A stretch of DNA of 64,000 bases from positions 511,001 to 575,000 of the forward strand of contig OZ025821.1 in assembly GCA_964019425.1 (NCBI GenBank), given 5' to 3'. Positions 19,543 to 30,201 of this stretch are shown in pieces (position 1 is the stretch's first letter; every line of letters begins with the position of its first letter). The stretch is from Flectonema sp. DT1601. Taxonomy: Eukaryota > Euglenozoa > Diplonemea > Diplonemida > Diplonemidae. The notes under the pieces were generated by a model. That model saw nothing but the letters and a program-made list of their open reading frames with translations, was not told where the DNA came from and did not search any database. The position numbers and the translations under genes were made by a program.

Positions 19543-22500
19543 TTAAATATCATTTTGACAAGTATAAGACAGACTGAAACCATGACCATGATTTCTGCTG
19601 TTCGACTTAAATCGAAGAAGCAAATGATCGTACTCAACGACACCCAAATCTTTTGATCCATGAAGCGATTGAAATCTTCTAAACCTATCGTTTCCTAGGT
19701 AGCTGTAGAACATCAGTCTGTCACCTCTTTCTGTGTCAAAGCTCGACCAGGTAATCGTCACTTTGTCACAGTTAAACATCCAACACTCGCTTTCTCTAGA
19801 TCCGTAGTTCAGATGACTAAGGGTACCAGAACCAGTTAACTCATTCCACGTCTTGCAAAAACTTGCCCTGCTGGCTGGTGTATCCGTTGGTGGTGCAGCT
19901 GTTGGTACGGCGGTCGGCACAGCGGTTGGCACGGCAGTTGGAACAGCTGTAGGGATTGCGGTAGGTACGGCGGTAGGAACAGCAGTTGGCACTGCAGTAG
20001 GTACGGCGGTAGGTACAGCAGTTGGCACTGCAGTAGGTACGGCGGTAGGTACAGCAGTTGGCACTGCAGTAGGTACGGCGGTAGGTACAGCAGTTGGAAC
20101 GGCAGTCGGCACGGCGGTAGGAACGGCAGTCGGCACGGCAGTAGGCACGGCGGTAGGTACAGCAGTTGGTACGGCAGTCGGCACGGCGGTAGGAACAGCA
20201 GTTGGAACGGCAGTAGGCACGGCGGTAGGTACAGCAGTTGGTACGGCAGTCGGCACGGCGGTAGGAACAGCAGTTGGTACGGCAGTCGGCACGGCGGTAG
20301 GAACAGCAGTTGGAACGGCAGTAGGCACGGCGGTAGGTACAGCAGTTGGTACGGCAGTCGGCACGGCGGTAGGAACAGCAGTTGGTACGGCGGTAGGTAC
20401 GGCAGTAGGCACTGGTGAAGTCTGAGGAGGTAACAAAGTCATTATTGGTTCCGGAGTATTCCTCGTTGGCAGAGAAATTATCTCTTCGGTCGTAACTTTC
20501 AAAACAGGTCCCTTCGAGTTCTCATCATACGACTGCGCAATTCTCGCCGCATCCGTAGACGATCCGCTCCTTTTAATGATTGCTGAAATAGCCTGACCAG
20601 ATTCCCAGTTCTGGGAGTTTGTAACCTCTCTCAATATTGATGTGAGGTCAGGAGTACTGTAATGACCTGATATCCATTGAGTAGGTGACCATAATACGGC
20701 TGATGTTAGAGAACGTTGACTTGGTTTGTTAGAAACAGTGAATGGCTGTGAGTTTGTTGAGATGTCAAAAGCGATTTCAAGTTCGGGGTTGTTGTAACCT
20801 TCCTCATCAAACTCAAACTCGATAACTGCCGCAGTGATTCTAACGTTAGTCGGGATTGGGACGATTGCCCATCTAATTCCAATAATCTGATCGCCATCAT
20901 CAGTTATTAATTCTAAATCAGAACTAGTAGTGGATAGCTCTCCCGTAACTTCTTCTTCTTCAACATCATCATCACCACTTAAGACAGGGATTTCTAAGTG
21001 TGTGACTCCTTCAGGTGCTTCTGTTGCCGCTACTGGTGCGTACAGCTGCTGAATTTCCTCCTCGGAAATGGCTCTTCTCCAAACACGAACTTCGTCGAGA
21101 ACACCTTCGATGTAATTAACTTGAAAAGGTCCTAAATCTGTTGCTCCGATCATTGTATTAGCAGAACCAGGAGAAGTGAATAAATTATCATACTGAAGGG
21201 TTATGGATACCAATTGACCATCTCTGTAAAGTCGGAAGTTGAATCCATCCCAAGTCGCTACGAGTGCTACCCAAGTATCAAGTTCAATCAAAGATGAATC
21301 AGTGGCTGGATAGAATCCGTCAAGAGATGAAGTCAGACGATAATCACAACGAGCGATACCATCTTCAATTATAAGACGAAATCCGAGATCATTCCAACAG
21401 TCAACAACTGTCTGTTTTCTATCAATCTCAGATAGCTTCACCCAAGCAGCAACTGTGTATTGATGATCACCACTTGTCTCATCATCACCGTCGACTTCTA
21501 ATTCAACTGGAGCAGGAGTTGAGATCCCAGAGACGTCAATAGTTCCCAAATCAATCTTTGACGATCCTCTGAACTCTGCTGCTCCAATAGAAGAGTCTGA
21601 ATGACCTCTCGCCTGCTCAACATTCGTTGTAGTTGACGACAATCCGTTAGCACTTTGATCACCAAATCCATCAGCAAATGAGAAATAAAATACTAAACTC
21701 TCATCGATATTTGCTGCAGATGCTGGGGTGAGAACGGGTTCAGCTGGAGGCGCAGTTGGCCTTGGAGTTGGTGGAGTAAATGGCGGGATGACAATCGGAG
21801 CTCTTGTAGGTACTGCAGTTGGGATATTAGTTGGTGGAGCTTCGGTAGGCACCGCTGTTGGGACGGCAGTTGGAACAGCGGTCGGCACTGCAGTTGGTAC
21901 GGCGGTAGGAACAGCAGTTGGTACGGCAGTCGGGATTGCAGTCGGCACCGCTGTTGGTACCGCAGTCGGTACTGCAGTGGGGACGGCAGTTGGAACAGCA
22001 GTTGGAACAGCAGTTGGAACGGCAGTCGGGATTGCAGTCGGCACAGCGGTAGGAATAGCTGTTGGTACGGCAGTCGGGATTGCAGTCGGCACAGCGGTAG
22101 GAATAGCTGTTGGAACGGCCGTTGGAACGGCTGTTGGTACAGCGGTAGGTGCCTCACCATAAAGCTGCAGTATCTCTGAAGCGGTTAAGGAACGTCCATA
22201 CACAGCGATGTCATCCATTGCACCAGTCAAGTATCCGTATCCAGTAGTACCACGTCGTTGGTCAATCCAAGCACCAAATGATGTTCTATCTGTTCCCTGG
22301 ATTCTTTTAATTGAAGCAGAGTTGATCGCTTTCTGTGCAATCAACGCACCATTTTGGTAGAACAGGAACTCGTTAAAACCCAACACGACAGCAATGTGAG
22401 TCCACACTCCATCATCAATACGCTCACCATCCCAAACTATACTATTACGGGAACCAGAGTCAGTGTTATATATGACTCCCCAGTAGTGGTCAGTTGCTGC

Positions 22501-24400
22501 TAAAGTGACACCAAAGTGATCAAAAATATTAAGAAGACCAATAAAACCATTTACATTTGGACTCTCGACTTTAATCCAAACAGCAGCAGTGAATCTACCG
22601 TCAGCATTGAATTCACCAGATGGGTTGAAATTTGGGTATTGGATGAGGTCATTTCCATCCATTTCAATAGCAGAGTTTTCATTACCAAATCTATCAGTAA
22701 TGAAGACAGGACTTCCTTCAATTGTTGCGACGTTTCCAGTTGCTGTGTCGACGTAGTTATTTGAGAATAGCATTTCGACAAACAAACCATCTCTCAATTC
22801 ATACCCTTCCATTGGAATTGCCGTTGGAGGGATAGGTGTTGGAGGGCTTGGTGTCGGCGGTGACTCTGTCGGAGGTGCTAATGTCGGATTGTGAAGGTCT
22901 TGAAAGATCTGACGAACACCGGCATCAGATAAAGTTCTACCATACATATAAACGTCATCAATATCTCCATAGAAATACGCAAAGTTACCAGCTGTTCCAC
23001 TTGACTTCGTTGTTCCGATCGTAACCTTACCACCTTCTAATGGAACTGGATGAGTATCAGGAGTAAGAGTATCGATAAGCTCACCATTAGCGTACAACTT
23101 GAACACTTGTCCATCCCAAGTAGCTCCGTAGTGGTTCCAAACATTAATATCAAATGAGTACTTCATAGATACGACTCTACTAGTAGTGGATCCACCGTCT
23201 ACATCAGTTCTGTACATTATCGCCGGGTAAGTTGACCAAAGCTTGAGGTAGATTCCGAAACCTTCGTGAGCGATAATTGTAAATTCGGATTCCCGATCAT
23301 ATTTTGGTCTAATCCAAGCAAGAGCACTCCATCCCTCGTTACCTTCTTCTGTTCCTCTTGGAAGATCAACATAGCCACCAGGAAATGGAGGTGCGAAATT
23401 ATAAGCCGACTTTGGTGAACCGTGTCTGTCAGCTGTTAATCTCGCACCTGAATTACCATGGTTATCCTTGGTTGAGAAGTCATCGGCATTTCCATCAAAA
23501 CGGTAGAGACCTGTTTTTTTTTTTTTTTTTTTGTGATTAATAAGATTGATTTGATGAAACAACAACAACAACAACAACAACAAACAACACACCAATTAGC
23601 TTATCATGACCAAACCCTGGAGCAGCCGTATCAGGCCAAGGTGTAGGTGGGATTGGAGTAACTGGAGCAGGAGTACTAACAGCTGTCACCAAACTCATGA
23701 TCTCATCATCAGACAGTACTCTGTTGTACATTCTCACATCATCTAATTTATCACCGAATGTAAAAGCAGATCCAAAACCTCCGAGATACGTTGGTAAGGT
23801 TTGATCAGTGTCCTTCTCATATGCAAGAGACCAAGTCGGTTCCGCACCAAAAACTGATTGCTTAACACCATTTAGATAATGACTAAAACGAGTACCATCA
23901 AAAAGAACAGTAACATGAGTCCAAGCATCAGCAGGGATTCTTCCACCTGAAGTACGACTACTGGTACTGATGTGATTCTGTGTAGTAGAGTATCTGTGAT
24001 AGGTTCTCAATGTATTAGAATTCTCTGCGTCAACTATAACAGCAAAAGCAAAGTTGTAGTAGTCCATAAAGACTGTGTACTTGTCATCTCTGTTGAGTGT
24101 TTCTGATGACATAAAGATCCAAACCCCAAAAGTAAATACTCTCTCTGGATGAACACCAAGCCCTTCAATTTTAACGTATTGATGCTTTGTATGGTCGAGG
24201 AAGAGAGCATTCTCAGCATTCCCCCATTGGTCTTCAGTAAACGTTGGATTGGATTTACCAGCTCCGTTGTGTCCATTTCCGCTTTGGTCATTGAAATCAC
24301 GATACAACTGTGTGTGTAGTATAAGTCCATCCTCAGGAGGAAGAGCGAATACCACGACACTCATCATCACAAGTAGCAAAGGGAATCGAACTAAATTCAT
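19543..24400 (-). CDS. Secreted multi-LamG protein with PTAV repeats and CUB-like tail
   Basis: 1591 residues from exon 1 (24400-23593) and exon 2 (23510-19543); the 82-bp intron starts GTGTGT, ends in a run of A then CAG, and joins KLIG to LYRFDG. A signal peptide (MNLVRFPLLLVMMSVVVFA) is followed by four LamG/concanavalin-like jelly rolls, each opening with an L(F/Y)xxxF...D.(S/T)..G motif and ending DDVRMYNRVLSDDEI-like. Pro/Thr linkers separate them; two long PTAVPT blocks lie after the third LamG and before the C-terminus. Between them, after LamG 4, is a beta-sandwich module (SSDLELITDDGDQIIGIRW ... TPDLTSILREV) well known from bacterial secreted proteins. The end (CDKVTITWSSFDTERGDRL, LSYTC) is CUB-like. 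Expected role: extracellular matrix or cell-surface adhesion binding glycans; no anchor is seen, so it is probably secreted. Start preceded by acceptor at 24436/24437. Confidence 0.85.
19886..20412 (-). repeat. 12-bp coding minisatellite, C-terminal PTAV block
   Basis: About 44 tandem 12-base units encoding Pro-Thr-Ala-Val, interrupted once by PTAI. Units differ almost only at third codon positions and larger multi-unit blocks repeat, so the array has expanded by unequal exchange while the protein motif stayed constant. Confidence 0.9.
20460..21010 (-). other. Bacterial-type beta-sandwich module inside the LamG protein
   Basis: This part of the LamG protein reads SSDLELITDDGDQIIGIRW, VRITAAVIEFEFDE, SPTQWISG, TPDLTSILREVTNSQNWESG, KGPVLKVTTEE. 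The same order of landmarks (SSDLE, VGxRF, ITxAxIxF, W-x-PxxW, PDLxSxIQEIVN..GW.SG, P.L.V.Y) is typical of a repeated extracellular module in bacterial secreted proteins. Recognition is from memory of the pattern; no search was run. Confidence 0.55.
21795..22152 (-). repeat. 12-bp coding minisatellite, central PTAV/PTAI block
   Basis: About 27 units of the same Pro-Thr-Ala-Val/Ile repeat between LamG 3 and LamG 4. More PTAI variants and more codon diversity than the C-terminal block, so it is less homogenised. Confidence 0.88.
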
Positions 24401-24848
24401 TTTTTTTTTTTTTTTTTAAAAGTTATATGAAAAAACTGATTTTGAAAAAAAAAAAATAATAATAAAATTGGTGCACGTTACTGGCTCTCTTCGGCTCGTA
24501 AAAACATGTCTTCGAGTGGAAACAAAAAAAAAAAAAAAAAAAAAAATCACCATCATTTCACACATTGTATAACATACCGCAGTAACATCAGTCGGAATAT
24601 GCTCAGTTTTTTTTTTTTTTTAATTTTTTTTTTTTTTTTTGAATTATTCCCCTTCACCGTTTACAATATCCCGTTGGATGGTAACTCAACTCAATCAGAT
24701 CACATGAAGCATTTTATTAGATTCTAAGTCTCATTTTTGAGTCAGAGTACAGTTTTAAATATCTAACATTGAAAGGTCTCTTGCTTTATAATAAATTAAA
24801 GGTTTTTATTTATTTATTTTTTTTTTTTTTTTTTTTCGACATCGCAAT
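24401..24848. other. Intergenic, LamG gene to small membrane protein
   Basis: Leader of the LamG gene with an acceptor at 24436/24437 (T run then CAAAATCAG), then A and T runs at 24520, 24610 and 24820. No gene or repeat recognised. Confidence 0.6.
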
Positions 24849-25127
24849 TCATCTATAGAATAGAAATACAAATGCCAACAACCAAGCAGTGACTATAGAT
24901 CCCATCCACAGCGTAGTCATTGGTTGAGGTAGCGCCTCAGCTAAGTACAAACCAAGCACTAAACAGATATATGCAGCAATAACACTTCGATAGTCGTTCC
25001 CCAACAGCCAAAGCATGACTGCGAATACCGTAAATCCGTATGCTACATTATTCCTCCATGTGTGGTCGTGAGCTTCATGTTCATGATGGTGGTGTCCAAA
25101 AGCTTCCTCGTACTCGTCATTCTTCAT
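24849..25127 (-). CDS. Small His-rich three-TM membrane protein
   Basis: 92 residues. The N-terminal 22 residues are acidic and His-rich (EAFGHHHHEHEAHDH) and could bind metal; three hydrophobic helices follow (about 28-44, 48-68, 72-91) with short turns (GNDYRS, PQPMTT), ending FLFYR. The size and three-helix layout recall small ER membrane subunits, but no specific family is recognised. The ORF has coding-like composition amid homopolymer flanks, and ATG 25127 follows TTATTTTTTCTTCAAAAAG/TCAG acceptors at 25141-25146. It is the last gene before the 5-kb repeat island. Confidence 0.65.
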   Translation of the reverse strand: MKNDEYEEAFGHHHHEHEAHDHTWRNNVAYGFTVFAVMLWLLGNDYRSVIAAYICLVLGLYLAEALPQPMTTLWMGSIVTAWLLAFVFLFYR

Positions 25128-25781
25128 TATTAATTATCATCTGACTTTTTGAAGAAAAAATAAAATTAAAAAAAAAAAAGTAATCGTCACTCCGACTATA
25201 AAGTAAAGAGTATTGACGTTACGCTACTACATCGTAAAAGACGTTTTCGGGATGAAGAGAGAAAAAAAAAATCAAGCGCCATACCCCACCCCCCCTCTCT
25301 CACACATAAAGAAAACATAACAACAAAAAAAATGGGCAACCAAAAAAAATATATATTACTCAGCCTTTCATAGTGAGAACGCTATGAAAAACACAACAAA
25401 AAAAAAAAATGAAGTCAAAAAAAAACAAAGTGTAAATAGTAACGGACCAAAATGAAGTTAGAGGGGGGAAAAAAATACTATGGGATACGTGATAGTTTGT
25501 ATTTATTTTTATTTAATTATTTATTTACGAAGCCTAGGAGCCAAAAGCCAGGAAAAGCTCAACAGGGGTAACAGTTACATCGCTACCAGCCAACCGTGAG
25601 ACTCTCACAGACGATAAGAGACGTAGAATAACCTGGAACAAATGACTACCTAAACCCACCGCCCGCGCGAGCAGACAGTGTTAGAGACGTGTATTAATAA
25701 TTATCAGTCAATCAAAAAAAAAAAAAAAAAAAGCAAAATTTCGTAGGACAACAAACAAGTTGGATGCGTGATAGCTAGTTA

Positions 25782-25944
25782 CCATCATTAATTTTAGTAT
25801 AGAAAAGTGAGAATAAAAAAATAGAGATTAGCAAAAGAAAAGTATTCATTTTTGCAGTTTCAGGCCTTAATCTTATACTACTTGTCCCTTTTTAGGCCTT
25901 CATCAGTAAGTTTTAAGGGACTTCATTCTATGTTGAATTTGCTA
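25782..25944 (+). repeat. Dispersed repeat family A, copy 1
   Basis: ATCATTAATTTT through TTCATTCTATGTTGAATTTGC. Aligns along its length with 40991-41192 and 27474-27637 but lacks 34 bases present in both; the gap lies between two GTTTC copies, as expected for a microhomology deletion. Confidence 0.8.
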
Positions 25945-26308
25945 ACAGCAAAATTCAGAATTGATCACTCATAGTCGGGTTAGGGTAGCCCGCATCAGTA
26001 AGGACCTAAATCGCGGAAGATAGTAGTTTTATAGCTTCGGCTTGAAATGATCGACTAACAGGTTGAAAAAAAACTAAAGAAACAAAAGAGGGAGTGAATT
26101 GATATTAAACTATCAAGTTCATTGGGAGTGCGGAGGGGGGGGGAAGGTGAAAAAAAAAACAAAAAAAAAATTATTTCATATGCAGCATCTGTCTTTATAA
26201 TACGAACACATGTGGCATATGCTCACAAACCACGAAAGAAAATAGGAAAAAAAAAACCCCCCCCCTCGGAACAGTACCGAGGATAGTTCACCTCCAGTTG
26301 TCCAAAGC

Positions 26309-26387
26309 ATTATAAGTGTTCTGTGGGTTTATCAAAAGCTTTATAAAGTACCACAATGCATAGCCATATCACTCAAGCAAGAAATGA
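26309..26387 (+). repeat. Dispersed repeat family D, copy 1
   Basis: ATTATAAGTGTTCTGTGGG to TCACTCAAGCAAGAAAT; nearly the same as 27939-28027 apart from an A-run expansion in the second copy. Confidence 0.75.
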
Positions 26388-27015
26388 AAAAAACAAAAAG
26401 GATCAGGTAAGATAACAGTCAGTTTATGGTCATGACTGCGACGGACTGATAGATATCTCAAAAAGAATAAAATAATGACAACAACTTTAGTTAGAACTGA
26501 TGACTGTGGGAAGGGTCAAGGTAACCCACACCAGAGAGGAGAGATTTATGTTTTTTTTTTAATCAGCCGAAGTGATCAACTCCCGGCTGTTCATCTTGCC
26601 CCAGCTAAGACTAACATCGTACCGAAGGATTTTAAAAAAAAGAGCAGGGCAACACGAATAACCATACCAATCTGTGAGAAAACAGAATCACTGGGACAGT
26701 CACTTTGCTAGCCACTCCGGACTAACTTAAATAATGAGAATACTTTATTGACGATGTAGAAACAGTTATAGACATTAACATACTTAAGATAAGTAATAAA
26801 GCTAAACTGGAAAAGTATGACAAAACAGGGGTGATACATTCATACATAATGGTTAGTTTTTGGAGGGATGATTTTGATACGATACGAAAAGGATTTTTAT
26901 CTGTGAAAAATATTGCGGGTCTTTGCACTTTACATAAAAATAAAAAAAAAAAGGTACTGTCACCATGAAAACAAGGGGTTTCTTTGCTCTCTCTTGTCCA
27001 CGCTATCGCAACAGT

Positions 27016-27047
<32 letters not shown>

Positions 27048-27112
27048 AACGCGCAAAAATAAAATAAAAACAAAGGTTAACAGTGGACGAACCCGGCGTA
27101 AGGCTCGGCAGG

Positions 27113-27147
27113 GGGGCCGAGTCTTAAATAATGAATGAGAGTTGAAA
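27113..27147 (+). repeat. Short repeat E, copy 1
   Basis: GGCCGAGTCTTAAATAATGA and following, matching GGGCCAAGTCTTAAATAATG at 28510. Only about 35 bases. Confidence 0.5.
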
Positions 27148-27235
27148 TATTTGGAATATATCTATTAAGAAATAAATATCTGTATTGCACCAGAGTTGAT
27201 TAAAAATAAACCTTACAGTTGACCTCATGTAAGGT

Positions 27236-27366
27236 CAGTATAGGTAAACACTCTGCAGAAGACGTAGAACACTTTACATCAAACTTAGCATACACATCTT
27301 GTCATTCAGTGCAGTACTGAGTTATTCGAACTCCTTAAATAAATCGCGAGACTCTGGGAAACCAGT
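27236..27366 (+). repeat. Dispersed repeat family G, worn copy
   Basis: AAACACTCTGCAGAAGACG, TTGTCATTCAGTGCAGTAC, GAGTTATTCGAAC and AAATAAATCGCGAGACTCTG in order; an internally deleted relative of 27758-27915. Confidence 0.65.
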
Positions 27367-27473
27367 TAGAATATGAGTTTATTATAAAAAAAGTGCACTA
27401 AATTAAAATATAAAAAAAAAAGAAAAATTATAAAAACACATTGCTCTGCTGTTCCATAATACACTACATTAGT

Positions 27474-27637
27474 TAGTATCATTAATTTTAGAACAGAAAA
27501 GTGAGAATAAGAAAAGTAGAGATTAGTAAAAGAAAAGTTTTCATTTCTGCAGTTTCCTAACATCAAAAGGGTAATAGAATATGTAGTTTCAGGAGCCTTA
27601 ATCTTATACTACTTGTCCCTTTTTAGTCCTTCATCAG
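27474..27637 (+). repeat. Dispersed repeat family A, copy 2 (3'-truncated)
   Basis: Full 5' part, including the 34 bases lost from copy 1; stops at CTTCATCAG and is joined directly to a family G copy (AACACTCTGCAG). Confidence 0.8.
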
Positions 27638-27758
27638 GAAACACTCTGCAGATGACTTTACATTAACTTAGCTGCATACACATCTCTTTTTCCGTGTTGT
27701 CATTCAGTGCAGTTCGGAATCGAGTTATTCAATTACGAATTAATCGTGAGCCCTGGGA
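27638..27758 (+). repeat. Dispersed repeat family G, copy
   Basis: AACACTCTGCAGATGAC, CATACACATCTCTTTTTCCG, TGTTGTCATTCAGTGCAG, CGAGTTATTCAATTACGAA. In tandem with the next copy. Confidence 0.75.
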
Positions 27759-27915
27759 ATTGACGTACTTGCTCTACATTATAATCAATATTTCTAACTT
27801 ATCTGCATACATGTCTCTGTTTCCGTGTTGTCATTCAGTGCAGTACGGAATCGAGTTATTCAATTACGAACAACTTAAATAAATCGCGAGACTCTGGCGA
27901 GACTCTGGGAAACCA
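27758..27915 (+). repeat. Dispersed repeat family G, copy
   Basis: GACGTACTTGCTCTACATTA through TCGAGTTATTCAATTACGAA to a duplicated GCGAGACTCTGG. Best matched by 45040-45177. Both copies can be read as a LLYIIINxSNLSAYMSLFPC peptide, but no gene is likely. Confidence 0.75.
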
Positions 27916-27938
27916 GTTAGTTAGTATTTAATATTTGT

Positions 27939-28027
27939 ATTATAAGTGTACTGTGGGTTTATCATCAAAAAAAAAAACTTTTATAAAAGTACCACAGTGC
28001 ATAGCCATATCACTCAAGCAAGAAATA
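27939..28027 (+). repeat. Dispersed repeat family D, copy 2
   Basis: ATTATAAGTGTACTGTGGG to TCACTCAAGCAAGAAAT, see copy 1. Confidence 0.75.
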
Positions 28028-28232
28028 AATAAAATAAAATGATCACCCAAACCAATACCAGAAGCATTAATGTAATACGACAGAGTGTAGGTTTTCACCT
28101 ATTTAATTACCTTGTCAATAGATACTAAAGGAAGGGGAAGGGGTGTATAATTACAAGCTGTGTTGTATCATAAAAAACATAAAAAAGATAATTTATCATT
28201 AGTTTTTAGATACTGTGACTAAAGGGTGATGC

Positions 28233-28277
28233 GCAATAATCCATATTCCTCTTTTACCTCTATTCTCTCTCATCAGT
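28233..28277 (+). repeat. Dispersed repeat family C, copy 1
   Basis: GCAATAATCCATATTCCTC to CATCAGTTATGGTG; matches 44228-44279 with indels. Confidence 0.6.
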
Positions 28278-28503
28278 TATGGTGCAGAAGTAAATCAGTC
28301 AAAAAAACGAAACATGGGGGTCGTGGATTGACTAAAATACTAAAAATGGGCAATAAGATGAAAAACTGGAATGAAAAAAAAAAAAAAAAAAAAAAATGTG
28401 GAAAGAACATTAAGCAAACAGTAACTAAAAATGCTAGCTAACGCAATGATCGCTCATACATAACAAAAAATGTCAGTCGAAAATCGTTATGGTTAGCTCA
28501 GAG

Positions 28504-28540
28504 AGGAGGAGGGCCAAGTCTTAAATAATGAAATGGAGTG
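28504..28540 (+). repeat. Short repeat E, copy 2
   Basis: GGGCCAAGTCTTAAATAATG, pair of 27113-27147. Confidence 0.5.
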
Positions 28541-28570
28541 AAACAAGTAAAAACAATCAACTTTTTTTTT

Positions 28571-28700
28571 GCATTTAACAAGTGTATTGTAAGAACGAAA
28601 AAAGAATGTCGGGGGCAGCACGCGTAAACCTCCTTTAACTTTATCAGTTTAAGTCGGTTCACGGTTTCGTGACCCAAACAAAAAATCACAAGTTGTTATT
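28571..28700 (-). repeat. Dispersed repeat family B, copy 1 (inverted relative to copy 2)
   Basis: Reverse complement aligns along about 125 bases with 42606-42732: AACAACTTGTGAT, GGGTCACGAAACC, GTGAACCGACTTAAACTGAT, AAAGGAGGTTTAC, GTTCTTACAATAC. A small CACG/CGTG hairpin is kept in both. Confidence 0.8.
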
Positions 28701-29306
28701 ACTTATTTTCTGTATAGTTTTTAAGATAAAGACAATTCTTTTTAGGTATTTAACTACTACTATTAATACAAAAAAAAAAAAGATTAATATCAAAAGTATT
28801 TGACTAAACCAAAAGTTAAAAGTAGCTTGTTAAATCAAAAGAAGGAGGATACATAATTATTGATAAAGTAGACAAAAAAAATAATAATAATAATAATAAT
28901 AATAATTGAGCCTTTTGATCTTGTTCAGTAATTCCTGAGGGGGTGAAGTATAATGGGGGGGAGTTAAAGAATCACTTGCAATAGGGCTTGGCGCTGTTAG
29001 TCGGAAATCAGAAAAACCCTTTACGAACACACACAAAACGTTTTGCTTTTTCGCAGTCGCTGAGACCGATTTAACCAAAAAGTAAGAAGCTGGTTTGGTT
29101 TAGTTTCAGCGACGCAACTATAGAAAAGGAAAACGGAGAAAAAACACGGAGGGGGAAAACGGAGAACGGAATTGTGAACTGTGATCTATCGGGTCAATCA
29201 TATTTCCTACCATACAAAAAAGTGTGGATGCAAAAAAAAAAAACATCACATTTACAAATTGCCCATCGCTGATACAGCAAACTATAGAGCATCAGGCTAA
29301 CTCTGT

Positions 29307-29357
29307 AGAGCTACGAGGACAACAGCAACGCGGTAAGTAGACCAAATCTTATTAGGA
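29307..29357 (+). repeat. Short repeat F, copy 1
   Basis: AGAGCTACGAGGACAACAGC then GGTAAGTAGACCAAAT; alignable with 62227-62276, and its first 17 bases from AGCTACG are identical to 61466-61482. Confidence 0.5.
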
Positions 29358-29742
29358 TTATTATGGCATAGTTGTAGGCTGACGGAGTCATCCGGTTAGT
29401 ATAGAAAAAAATAGAACAAAGAAACATAAAAATAAAAAAAAAGGAAATAATTCTGTCCTATTGACCAGAAAACGTCTGTCGAAATCTGGTAATTCGGGGG
29501 GACTTGGATAAATAAATCAAGGGGTTAACACGCAACAAATTAGACATGAATCATTATAACTGGATTCTGTCCACACAAAATCGCATGCTTTAAATAAACT
29601 ACCAGAGAAAGAAATGCTGTCAAGTCAAATTGACCCGGGGACCACGCACTACAGGTTGAGCATCCCATGGGGAAAAAAAAATTTTTTTTTTCGATTTTCA
29701 CCAACCAGATTTCCGAAACAACATGCAGTTCTCAGTTATTTT

Positions 29743-29764
29743 TGGGTGCAAAGCTTTGCACCCA
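29743..29764. repeat. Perfect 22-bp palindrome
   Basis: TGGGTGCAAAG followed at once by its exact reverse complement CTTTGCACCCA. A second, 10-base palindrome (ACTTGCAAGT) follows within five bases. Confidence 0.9.
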
Positions 29765-29904
29765 GAAACTTGCAAGTACACTGTGAGCTCTTTTCATAAA
29801 TTAGTTTTTTTTTCATTTGGGAGCTCAATGTGTGTGATACAAGTATTTCGGATGTTAACCTTGTGATGATAGCCTTGCACACTTTGTTGCCTGAAGTTGA
29901 CTTT

Positions 29905-29965
29905 TGGAAACTGGACTCGAATCCCAGATGATACACTGCCGAGCAGTCGCGCAGTATAACTTTTT
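29905..29965 (-). ncRNA. tRNA-like / Pol III B-box hairpin, possible SINE fragment
   Basis: On the minus strand GATTCGAGTCC (29913-29923) matches the B-box consensus GGTTCGANTCC except for its second base, and sits in a T-arm-like stem CTGGG/TCCAG. About 14 bases upstream TATACTGC pairs with GCAGTGTA across an 11-base loop. No full cloverleaf or acceptor stem can be built, so this is not a tRNA gene; a tRNA-derived repeat fragment is possible. Confidence 0.3.
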
Positions 29966-30201
29966 TTGAAATACGAAAAATGCCAACCCGCAAAATAGAA
30001 GTGTTTCTCGTATGTGAGTTCAGTTAGTGTACAGGATAGAAAAGGCTGCCCCAACCTTTTTAAAAGCGTTGCCCAGATAAAAAACCTTTTATTTTTTAGA
30101 CCAGAGTGTTCTGAAATGTGTAATATGTATCAATGAGAAAAAATAAAGGAAGAAAAAAGACTGCAAAAAAACATTATCTTTTTTCCTAACGGTGACAACC
30201 A

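Larger units (their letters stand above)
25128..30201. other. 5-kb gene-free island of dispersed short repeats
   Basis: No ORF here has coding character on either strand. The island holds copies of at least six short repeat families (A, B, C, D, E, G, entered separately), some of which recur at 12.1, 29.3, 41.0, 42.6, 44.2, 45.1 and 62.2 kb. It also holds simple repeats and, near the right end, a perfect palindrome and a tRNA-like B-box hairpin. It could be a transcription boundary within the array or simply a repeat sink. Confidence 0.6.

Noticed and set aside
19853-20425. 190-codon plus-strand ORF of Val-Gly-Thr-Ala repeats
   Set aside because: It is the reverse-strand shadow of the PTAV minisatellite in the LamG gene; a 12-base repeat without stops is open in several frames. 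The same holds for 21728-22162.
23537-23595. LamG region as two genes (287 and 1350 residues)
   Set aside because: A GTGTGT donor and a CAG acceptor join the frames within a LamG domain; the ORF tails across this site are Val and Lys homopolymers.
25977-25993. GGGTTAGGGT as telomeric repeat
   Set aside because: Only about one and a half units; no tandem array.
27694-27882. Plus-strand ORFs sharing LLYIIINxSNLSAYMSLF (here and at 45010-45270)
   Set aside because: The shared peptide simply reflects the shared repeat G DNA; frames around it are not conserved.
25128-30201. Repeat island as a CRISPR array or as a retroelement
   Set aside because: Repeats are irregular in spacing and dispersed, and there is no reverse transcriptase, integrase or other element-coded protein in the window.
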